Shown here: positions 7,581 to 13,028 of the stretch, one piece after another | Numbering within the stretch: position 1 is the first letter of the stretch | How the letters are laid out: every line of letters starts with the position of its first letter | Assembly: GCA_026993285.1 (NCBI GenBank) | Contig: JALWTZ010000368.1 | Coordinates: 1 to 13,028 of the forward strand | DNA from: Lysobacterales bacterium | Lineage (GTDB): Bacteria; Pseudomonadota; Gammaproteobacteria; Xanthomonadales; S139-57 | DNA length: 13,028 bases | Direction of reading: 5' to 3' | Notes under the pieces: generated by a model | Databases searched by the model: none | What the model saw: the letters and a program-made list of their open reading frames with translations, nothing else | What the model was told of the DNA's origin: nothing | Position numbers and translations under genes: made by a program

Positions 7581-8083
7581 CCACAGCCTGCCTGTGGCTG
7601 CTGTTGTGGCTGGCCCAGACGGCATCGGCCCATCCGTATCACACCAGCACGCTGGAACTGAGCCTGAATGCCGATGGCAGCGTATTGCAGATGTCGCTGC
7701 GCATGCTGCCGGAGGATGTGGAGCAGATCGCCAGTGAACGGGCTGGCAAGGCCCTGACCCTGCGTGACGAACGGCAGGTGCTGGAGTACATGCGAAAATA
7801 CATCAGCCGCTACCTGCAAATGCGCCAGCACGGCCAGCCGCTGCACCTGGAGCACTGGAGCATGGAATGGGAGCCACAACAGGTATTGTTCTATTTCCAG
7901 GCACACGTGCATCATCTCGATGACCGCCTGACGCTCATCAACCGCCTGCTGCTGGATATTCACCCGGACGGCTTGAACATAGTCGTCAAGCTGCTGGATA
8001 ACGGCGATCGCGAAAGCTTTATCCTCAACCTGCGGGAAACCCGTTTGCTGGTGAAAGTGGTCCAGTTGCGCAGGGAAGGGTGA
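7469..8083 (+). CDS. DUF6702-like periplasmic protein, coupled to M1 peptidase
   Basis: The reading frame opens at a GTG at 7469, preceded by GGAG at a spacing of eight, giving 204 residues and a 112-base overlap with the peptidase gene. The recognisable part begins at a hydrophobic stretch (LTTACLWLLLWLAQTASA) followed by HPYHTSTLELSLNADGSVLQ, which closely fits DUF6702: a short secreted beta protein beginning HPYH/HP-H with a LE-E/D-V-E region, often encoded beside M1 peptidases. No ATG, GTG or TTG lies between the GTG and that hydrophobic core. The alternative is a CTG at 7577 that overlaps the peptidase stop as CTGA, which would give a signal peptide with no basic residues. With the GTG start, K30 and K32 supply the positive charge. 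The function of DUF6702 is unknown; proximity suggests an accessory to the peptidase. Confidence 0.75.
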   Translation: MATQDHQEPIPAAQGKTPGQPHAESTQGQKGKAGFGLTTACLWLLLWLAQTASAHPYHTSTLELSLNADGSVLQMSLRMLPEDVEQIASERAGKALTLRDERQVLEYMRKYISRYLQMRQHGQPLHLEHWSMEWEPQQVLFYFQAHVHHLDDRLTLINRLLLDIHPDGLNIVVKLLDNGDRESFILNLRETRLLVKVVQLRREG

Positions 8084-8213
8084 ACAAGCGTGCGCGTCAG
8101 TGGATCCTTTCCAGAGCCTAAGTGCCCACACACATTTGTTGAAAATGCTTCTAAAATGTGATAGTTAGCATAAACAAAGATATCAACTAGACTGAAAGAC
8201 AGAGATTGCAAAA
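8084..8213. other. AT-rich leader upstream of the acquired gene
   Basis: The 130 bases mark a composition change from GC-rich to AT-rich near 8120. A weak promoter-like pair, TTGAAA at 8139-8144 and GATAGT at 8160-8165, has a short 15-base spacer. No strong hairpin or T-tract terminator for the upstream peptidase operon is visible. The region must contain the promoter of the next gene, but I cannot place it with confidence. Confidence 0.3.
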
Positions 8214-9272
8214 ATGAAGATAAATCACTTAGTTTCTCTTTGCTTTCTACTTGTGGCTGGCATAACATCTGGCCAAGTCCCTTCCGATACGGCTTTTACA
8301 TTCCAAGGCCAGCTGCATGATAATGGAGTACTTGCATCCGGAAGCTATGATCTTGAATTCACGGCTTATGATGCGAAGACAGGTGGCAACCAGATTGGTA
8401 GCAAGAACACTTTGAGCGATACAAGTGTGATTAATGGTATTTTTACCGTTACATTGGACTTTGGCGTGCTATTGACCCACACTACTTGGCTAGAAATAGC
8501 CATTCGTACAGCTGGAGTAACTGAAAATTATACTCAGTTGTCCCCAAGAATTCAGGTCACTCCTGCTCCGCTGTCTAACCACGCAACCCTAGCAGACAAT
8601 ATTCCATGGTCCGGGATAAGCCAAGTTCCTGTTGATTTTGCTGATAACGTTGACAATGATACTACCTATGCCGCTGGAACAGGGTTACTCCTCTCCGGCA
8701 CGACATTATTTGCTGATACCAGCTATCTGCAAAGAAGGGTTAGTGGCACCTGCATAGTAGGCAGTGCAATACGAGCGATTTCTTCAACAGGACAGGTAAC
8801 ATGTGGAAATTTTATATCAAGTGGCCTTAAAACTATTTCTCTGGACGCCTCTGCATTTCGCTCAACTGCATCCGACGATATTACTATTTACCGACCATCT
8901 ATATTAGGTGGTGGAGGTTTGTTTTTTCGAACCGTTAAATCTTCCGAAGGCGGTGTTTTAGTTGCTCCGGTTGCACTCCCAAGTGGTGCTACTATAAAAA
9001 CAATCAATCTATACTATATTCTTGAAAATTCCGCACGTACCGACATCATCTTAGATTTTGTCAGTTTTGATTCTATTATATATGATTACAGAACCATTGA
9101 CAGTATACAATCGGCTGGTCCTACCGGCGGGAGACCTGCTGTCCTTAGCCTGAATCTTAACTATGTGATTTCTCCACAGACTGAATCGTATTTCATCCGA
9201 ATTCGTCCTACTATAGGCTGGGAAGGTGAGTATAATCGCATTCTGATGGCTACCATTCAATACAATTATTGA
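8214..9272 (+). CDS. Secreted modular beta-rich surface protein, AT-rich, likely acquired
   Basis: A 352-residue protein with a signal peptide (MKINHLVSLCFLLVAGITSG). Residues ~26-120 match a recurrent secreted module: FTFQGQLHDNGVLASGSYDL, then FTAYDAKTGGNQIG, NGIFTVTLDFG, WLEIAIRT and TPAPLSNHA. A linker with the stereotyped VPVDFADNVDNDTTY (138-152) follows, then a paired-cysteine segment with C180 and C197 (GSAIRAISSTGQVTC). The C-terminal ~145 residues form a beta-rich domain containing APVALPSGATIKTINLYYIL and many Ile/Tyr/Asp strands. I recognise the architecture from large secreted or fibre-like proteins, but no enzyme site is visible; adhesion or a structural surface role is the best guess. 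The base composition is plainly richer in A/T than all neighbours, and codons such as ATA and TTA are frequent. The ribosome-binding site before the ATG (AGAGATTG) is weak. It is convergent with the DUF1501 gene. Confidence 0.75.
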   Translation: MKINHLVSLCFLLVAGITSGQVPSDTAFTFQGQLHDNGVLASGSYDLEFTAYDAKTGGNQIGSKNTLSDTSVINGIFTVTLDFGVLLTHTTWLEIAIRTAGVTENYTQLSPRIQVTPAPLSNHATLADNIPWSGISQVPVDFADNVDNDTTYAAGTGLLLSGTTLFADTSYLQRRVSGTCIVGSAIRAISSTGQVTCGNFISSGLKTISLDASAFRSTASDDITIYRPSILGGGGLFFRTVKSSEGGVLVAPVALPSGATIKTINLYYILENSARTDIILDFVSFDSIIYDYRTIDSIQSAGPTGGRPAVLSLNLNYVISPQTESYFIRIRPTIGWEGEYNRILMATIQYNY

Positions 9273-9319
9273 CAATTGCTATTAATCACTCATTCAACTC
9301 ACTAACAATATATACTTTA

Positions 9320-9335
9320 CATAATATACATTATG
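9320..9335. repeat. AT-rich short inverted repeat
   Basis: CATAAT (9320-9325) and ATTATG (9330-9335) form a perfect six-base inverted repeat with a four-base loop, in the AT-rich tail after the acquired gene. The stem is weak and could be chance in such DNA. Confidence 0.3.
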
Positions 9336-9354
9336 CAGAATAGTAAATAGCCCG

Positions 9355-9384
9355 CACATCCCCAGACCTCCTGTCAGGGATGTG
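9355..9384. terminator. Inverted repeat between convergent genes, possible bidirectional terminator
   Basis: CACATCCC (9355-9362) and GGGATGTG (9377-9384) form a perfect eight-base stem with a 14-base loop, placed between the ends of two convergent genes (stops at 9272 and 9395). The plus strand has no T-run after it. On the minus strand the stem is followed by a loosely T-rich stretch (CTATTTACTATTCTG). The position argues for termination; the missing U-tract argues against a strong intrinsic terminator. Confidence 0.45.
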
Positions 9385-9394
9385 AGGGAATGCT

Positions 9395-10621
9395 TTACAC
9401 CATCAGGCCACTTAATGGTGAGCCACTGAAATCTGGAAAGACAGCCTCCAAATCGACCGGCTGCAGACGAGACTGGATGATACTGCCCAAAACGGCGCGA
9501 TAGTCGGTGGTCACCTGCAGATCACCCTTGCCGTACAATTGTGACTCTTCAAGACCGGGCCAGTCGCTGAGCACTTGTCCGCCGTTGACGCCAGCGCCCA
9601 GGGCAAACATGACGCCACCATGACCATGGTCCGTGCCACCGGAAGCATTTTCGTAGGCACGCCGGCCAAATTCCGACATGACAACAATGGTAACTCGATC
9701 CATGAGATCGCCCAGGTCCTGAACAAATGCACCCAGTGCGGCATTCAAATCTGTTGCACGATCATTAATCGAGGCGACAAGACCATCATGATGATCCCAG
9801 CCTGTACTGTCCACCGTAATGATTTCGCTGCCCAAATCAGATCGTATCAGCCGGGCGGCATTCATCAGTGATATGGCAAGGGAACTGTTTTCGTCATAGA
9901 CAGCCCCGTTCTGTGGCTGAAGCGCGGCGACATTGTTGGCCAGGAGTTCATCCATGGCTTCCAGGGCGTTGATGGCCGTGGTGTCAAGGCTGGCATCTTC
10001 CGCATAGGTGGCTTTCATCAGGGTTCGCAACGCTTCCTTGTGGCTTTCCCTGGCCAGCAGATCAAAGTTTTCGATGGTTTCTATGCCCAGTGCGGCGTAA
10101 TCGCCCTGCATGGCCAGCTGCATGCCAGTGCCGATGGCTGTTCCACGAAACAGGCTGTCCTCACTGGAGGCGGTGAGGTCCAGGTAGCGATTGGCCCAGC
10201 CCTGGGGCGTGACCAACGGATCCTGCACGCCCAATTCCATGATGTCCTGTGCCTCGAAATGGCTGTGGCTGTCATGGGGTGAGCCCGTGGCATGAACGAT
10301 GGCCAGGTCGCCATTCGTATAGAACTGATGCAGCTGGGTCAGTGCCGGATGCAGGCCAAAGAACCCATCCAGGTCCTGCGCGGCATCACTGCCGCCACCG
10401 GGCGCGGGTACCGCGGTGCTGGGGCGCAGGTTGTAGTAGTTGTTGTCCGCATAGGGCGGCACCAGGCTCAGTCCGTCAGCAGCACCGCGCAGAAAAAGCG
10501 CAACCACCACATTGCCGTTGCCGCTTTTGGGCATGGCTGACAGCGAGGCACTGAATCCACAGGCGCCCAGGGCACCCGCCAGGGCACTGGTCTTGAGAAA
10601 GTCACGACGATTGATCTTCAT
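9395..10621 (-). CDS. DUF1501 protein with Tat signal (alkaline-phosphatase-like superfamily)
   Basis: A 408-residue exported protein starting MKINRRDFLKTSALAGALGA, a clear twin-arginine signal (R5-R6-D-F-L-K), so it is probably exported folded and possibly with metal bound. DUF1501 hallmarks are visible: VALFLRGAADGLSLVPPY, HATGSPHDSHSHFEAQDIME (111-129), GWDHHDG (274-280), MSEFGRR (315-321) and GGTDHGHGG (328-336). These His/Asp clusters match the family's relation to sulfatase/alkaline-phosphatase-like folds; the actual substrate is unknown. I chose the start at 10621 over the upstream ATG at 10684, because the latter would overlap the preceding gene by 50 bases and bury the Tat signal; GAGG lies nine bases before the chosen ATG. 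The gene sits 13 bases after DUF1800, the near-constant partner of DUF1501, and is last in the operon. Confidence 0.9.
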   Translation of the reverse strand: MKINRRDFLKTSALAGALGACGFSASLSAMPKSGNGNVVVALFLRGAADGLSLVPPYADNNYYNLRPSTAVPAPGGGSDAAQDLDGFFGLHPALTQLHQFYTNGDLAIVHATGSPHDSHSHFEAQDIMELGVQDPLVTPQGWANRYLDLTASSEDSLFRGTAIGTGMQLAMQGDYAALGIETIENFDLLARESHKEALRTLMKATYAEDASLDTTAINALEAMDELLANNVAALQPQNGAVYDENSSLAISLMNAARLIRSDLGSEIITVDSTGWDHHDGLVASINDRATDLNAALGAFVQDLGDLMDRVTIVVMSEFGRRAYENASGGTDHGHGGVMFALGAGVNGGQVLSDWPGLEESQLYGKGDLQVTTDYRAVLGSIIQSRLQPVDLEAVFPDFSGSPLSGLMV

Positions 10622-10634
10622 GGGGGAGTACCTC

Positions 10635-12173
10635 TCAGTAAGTCTGGAACCAGGGAGAAGCCAGCAGGAAAGCCGTGGCCTCACGGGTCTTGTCGATGAT
10701 TATGCTTGTGGGCAGGCGGGCATTTTCCGGCTTGCCCTCCCCGATCAGATCCACTACCCGCTTGCGGTCGGATGCCGACAATTCACGGTAGAGCAACTGG
10801 CTGATCAGCCGGTCGGCCAATTCTCCGGGGGTATTGGCTTCACCGGCCAGATCAAAGGGATTGATCCTGGCGTATTTACTCATGGCCGCTTCCGCCAGTT
10901 CAAAAGCCATATTCCAGCGCGATACCAACGCGGCGGAACCGTCCCAGGCCGATTGGGTGTCGGGAAAACCGTCCGGGGTCGTCCAGGTAAACAGGTTCTG
11001 CCCCAGGCGGTTGAGGTAGGTAATCAGTGCATGACGATTCAATTGAACGCCGGTCAATGAGGTCAATACCCACGCCTGGCTGGCACGGAGCATGGAAACC
11101 ATCAGATTAAGCGGGCGCTTGAATTTCTGCCCCTGGCTGTTCTTGAATTCGTCAGAGAGGAACAGCGCGCGGAATATCTGCCGGAGATCGCCATCGGTAT
11201 CCAGCCAGGTTTGCACAAGCTGATCCACCAGAGATTCCGGCGGGTTGTCGGAAACAAAGCGAACGCACATCTTGCGGCAGACAAAACGGGCCGTGGTTTC
11301 ACTGGCAGCCAGGTAGGCCAGCAGCTGTTCACCGTCCTCAATGCCCTGCCCCGCCGGATAGGTCACGCCCAGCACCACCTTTTCCTCGTAATCGTGGCGG
11401 CCCGATATGAATGCAAAGGCATCTTCAGTGCTGGTATCAAAGCTCCAGCCGGTAAAGCAGCGCGCCGCTTCCAATACATCGGTTTCGGTATAGCCGCCAT
11501 CCACGCCCAGGGTATGCAGTTCCAGCAGTTCACGAGCATAGTTTTCGTTGGGCCCTTCCACCGTGTTGGAGAAATTGTCCAGGTAATAGAGCATGGCCGG
11601 GCTTCTGGCATCCGCCAGCAGCAGGTCGCCAAAACGGCCCAGGGCATGCTTGCGCATCACTTCCCGGTCTTCCCACAGCTTGAGAATGCGTACCGGGCCA
11701 TCGAACAGATAGACATTGAAGTGATCGTTCCAGAACTCCACGATTCGTTCGAACAGCTGCCGCCGGCTGTAGACCATGCGGTACAGGGTGGCACCGATGA
11801 TCTGGCTGACACCAACAAACTGGTTTTCGGCATAAGCATCGCTCATGGTATCCAGATCGGCATTGATCAACGGGTAGAGTTCATCCACAACCGCTTCTGT
11901 TTCACTATCGTCGATCAGCTCCGGTTCCAACTGCCAGTCCACCCAGGCCTCGTAGCCCATGGATTCGACCTCGGCCAGGCTCTCCGGCGTGATGCCAAAG
12001 GTACAGCGGTTAAGCAGATGCACCCGTTCATCAGCATCGGGCAAAGCGGCCTTGTTCCAGACCGGTGCCGTTTTTATCGGGCCGCGGCTGGCGGCCGGGC
12101 CGCTTAATATCGCGCCGGCGATGGCCCAGCCCAGATTGGAAACCCACTGTCTTCTTTCTGCTTGCCTGTTCAT
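10635..12173 (-). CDS. DUF1800 protein, exported partner of DUF1501
   Basis: A 512-residue protein of the mostly helical DUF1800 family, whose biochemical role is not established. Signature segments are present: LLNRCTFGITPESLAEVE (~53-70), FWNDHFNVYLFDG (147-159), SPAMLYYLDN, and the best-known block NENYARELLELHTLGVDGGY (209-228). ARCFTGW and FVCRKMCVRFVSD follow, then FKRPLNLMVSMLRAS and TPDGFPDTQSAWDG. The N-terminus MNRQAERRQWVSNLGWAIAG carries a twin-arginine-like RRQW followed by a modest hydrophobic stretch, so Tat export like its partner is plausible. The ATG overlaps the stop of the preceding cupredoxin-like gene as ATGA, so translation is probably coupled. The length and motifs look complete. 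Confidence 0.9.
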   Translation of the reverse strand: MNRQAERRQWVSNLGWAIAGAILSGPAASRGPIKTAPVWNKAALPDADERVHLLNRCTFGITPESLAEVESMGYEAWVDWQLEPELIDDSETEAVVDELYPLINADLDTMSDAYAENQFVGVSQIIGATLYRMVYSRRQLFERIVEFWNDHFNVYLFDGPVRILKLWEDREVMRKHALGRFGDLLLADARSPAMLYYLDNFSNTVEGPNENYARELLELHTLGVDGGYTETDVLEAARCFTGWSFDTSTEDAFAFISGRHDYEEKVVLGVTYPAGQGIEDGEQLLAYLAASETTARFVCRKMCVRFVSDNPPESLVDQLVQTWLDTDGDLRQIFRALFLSDEFKNSQGQKFKRPLNLMVSMLRASQAWVLTSLTGVQLNRHALITYLNRLGQNLFTWTTPDGFPDTQSAWDGSAALVSRWNMAFELAEAAMSKYARINPFDLAGEANTPGELADRLISQLLYRELSASDRKRVVDLIGEGKPENARLPTSIIIDKTREATAFLLASPWFQTY

Positions 12174-12859
12174 TGATCCAGCCCTCCGGTTTCACACAAT
12201 ACATCCGGCGTCAGTCGTTCCAGGGGCATTTGCCCGAAACCGTCCGCGCCATTCCAATTGAAGGTGGCATTGAAACAATCCTGAAACTCCAGCCTGCCCG
12301 TACCCCATTGAGGCTTGTCCGGCGCCTGCGGGTCATTGGGCAGTCCGTTGACCGGACGGATAAAGGTGAGGTCCACCTGATTGTCCGAGCCGATGAGGCC
12401 GGAACCCAGCATCCACTGCCGTTGACCACTGTTGTCGTAGTTGAACCAGTAGGCCACCAGCACACCGTCATCCGGCATGATCTCGATCATCAGCCCCTGT
12501 CCGTTCATTTCCGGGTTCCACCAGGAACCAGTGAGGCCGTAATTGATGCTGAAAGAAGGGGTTTCGACCACCACCATGCCCTGCATGGACGGGTCGTTAT
12601 CGCTGCCGTAGATAAACTGCCCTTCGCTGGTGAAGGTGTGTGTATAAATCCAGCTTCCACCCAGTGCGGAACCGCTGGAAAAACTGCCATCGGCAGCCAC
12701 CACATTGTGTACACCTTCCCGGTTGGTCCAGCGTACCGTGTCACCCGGCGCAATCTCCACCACTTCCGGGCTGAAATAACCGTTGTAGACGTCCACATCC
12801 ACGGTAGCCGCTTCGGCGGAAAGGGCCAGTAATGCCATTAATAGCTTCCAGATATTCAT
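12170..12859 (-). CDS. Cupredoxin-like protein with altered copper ligands plus C-terminal WWNPE module
   Basis: A 229-residue secreted protein with a short signal peptide (MNIWKLLMALLALSAEA). Residues ~18-99 are a cupredoxin (blue-copper) domain: YFSPEVVEIAPGDTVRWTN, then H51 in GVHNVV, then THTFTSEGQFIY. The usual closing motif Y-x-C-x-x-H-P-x-M reads YGSDNDPSM, so aligned on PSM the Cys is Ser86 and the second His is Asp89, while H51 and M92 remain; a normal type 1 copper centre is unlikely. Residues ~108-220 are a separate module opening GLTGSWWNPEMNGQGLMIEI, with AYWFNYDNSGQRQWMLGSG and a closing PLERLTPDVLC, a type seen repeatedly in secreted gammaproteobacterial proteins. GAGGAG stands eight bases before the ATG. 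It lies 14 bases after a gene that ends in the same module, and overlaps DUF1800 by four bases. Confidence 0.8.
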   Translation of the reverse strand: MNIWKLLMALLALSAEAATVDVDVYNGYFSPEVVEIAPGDTVRWTNREGVHNVVAADGSFSSGSALGGSWIYTHTFTSEGQFIYGSDNDPSMQGMVVVETPSFSINYGLTGSWWNPEMNGQGLMIEIMPDDGVLVAYWFNYDNSGQRQWMLGSGLIGSDNQVDLTFIRPVNGLPNDPQAPDKPQWGTGRLEFQDCFNATFNWNGADGFGQMPLERLTPDVLCETGGLDQ

Positions 12860-12873
12860 GATCTTTTCTCCTC

Positions 12874-13028
12874 TCAGGGGCAGGCCACATTGGGTGTCAG
12901 CCGTTGCAGGTCGATGCTGTCGCTGGTGCCATCCAGGGTGTATTCCAGCCGCGCGGCATCACAGGAGGAAAATTGCAAACTCCCCTCGCCCACCGGTATG
13001 GCCTCTGCCACGCCCGGGGTGACAAACA
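12874..13028 (-). CDS. C-terminal end of a secreted protein sharing the WWNPE-type module (5' end beyond window)
   Basis: The reading frame is open from the right edge (first full codon at 13026) to a TGA at 12874-12876, giving the last 50 residues. They include VGEGSLQFSSCDAARLEYTL and DLQRLTPNVACP. This aligns with the end of the next gene product (GTGRLEFQDCFNATFNWNG, PLERLTPDVLC): the same G-x-L-x-F-x-x-C, a strand, then L-x-RLTP-x-V-x-C. The gene therefore encodes a protein ending in the same module, probably also secreted. What precedes it is outside the window, so full function cannot be stated. Its stop is followed after 14 bases, which contain the GAGGAG site, by the cupredoxin-like gene, so it is upstream in the same operon. 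Confidence 0.7.
   Translation of the reverse strand, partial: FVTPGVAEAIPVGEGSLQFSSCDAARLEYTLDGTSDSIDLQRLTPNVACP

Noticed and set aside
5763..7625. A 620-codon open frame on the minus strand opposite the M1 peptidase gene
   Set aside because: It is entirely antisense to a gene with intact catalytic motifs, its product has no recognisable domain order, and long antisense frames are common opposite GC-rich coding DNA.
7361..8131. A 256-codon minus-strand open frame over the peptidase/DUF6702 junction
   Set aside because: It is antisense to two supported genes, with no ribosome-binding site or family resemblance.
8139..8165. Promoter for the AT-rich gene from TTGAAA and GATAGT
   Set aside because: The spacer is only 15 bases and similar hexamers are expected by chance in AT-rich DNA, so I mention it but do not call it.
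10622..10684. N-terminal extension of the DUF1501 protein to an ATG at 10684
   Set aside because: It would place 21 residues before the Tat motif and overlap the DUF1800 gene; the ATG at 10621 has GAGG ahead and begins the Tat signal directly.
11211..12107. A 298-codon plus-strand open frame
   Set aside because: It is a shadow of the DUF1800 gene, which has strong family signatures throughout.

Overview
The window looks like a chromosomal segment of a free-living Gram-negative bacterium, most likely a gammaproteobacterium. It encodes an outer-membrane beta-barrel protein, Tat- and Sec-exported envelope proteins, a DUF1501/DUF1800 pair, and a zinc-binding lipid-independent substrate-binding protein of the EPEWGAL type that I associate with gammaproteobacterial zinc loci. 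I see no tRNA, rRNA, CRISPR array, insertion sequence or phage gene. The DNA is moderately GC-rich, apart from one clearly AT-rich gene at 8214-9272. The taxonomic placement is inference from gene content.

Positions 1-3893 (minus strand) hold a transport block. A POT-family peptide transporter (2373-3893) is followed by a putative zinc-acquisition operon: a small exported CxxC protein (2026-2280), an outer-membrane barrel protein with a coiled-coil N-terminus (583-1899), and a zinc ABC-transporter substrate-binding protein that runs off the left edge (1-571). A plausible promoter overlapping an inverted repeat (2318-2371) lies just upstream of the small gene and would separate the zinc operon from the peptide transporter. 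The ABC ATPase and permease are presumably beyond the left edge.

Positions 4019-8083 hold two divergent units that share a 61-base intergenic region. To the left is a secreted protein made of four copies of a six-cysteine module, with partial resemblance to SUEL/rhamnose-binding lectin domains. To the right is an exported M1-family zinc metallopeptidase with an intact HExxH-18-E site. It overlaps, or is translationally coupled to, a DUF6702-like periplasmic protein gene.

Positions 8214-9272 carry an AT-rich gene for a secreted modular adhesin- or fibre-like protein, whose composition suggests recent acquisition. An inverted repeat at 9355-9384 separates it from the convergent cluster to its right.

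Positions 9395-13028 (minus strand) hold a tight four-gene operon, read from right to left: a partial gene whose C-terminal module recurs in the next gene; a cupredoxin-like protein that has apparently lost the copper Cys and His ligands; a DUF1800 protein; and a DUF1501 protein with a Tat signal. Spacings of 14, -4 and 13 bases suggest one exported functional unit. The most intriguing parts of the window are this operon and the four-module cysteine-rich protein.
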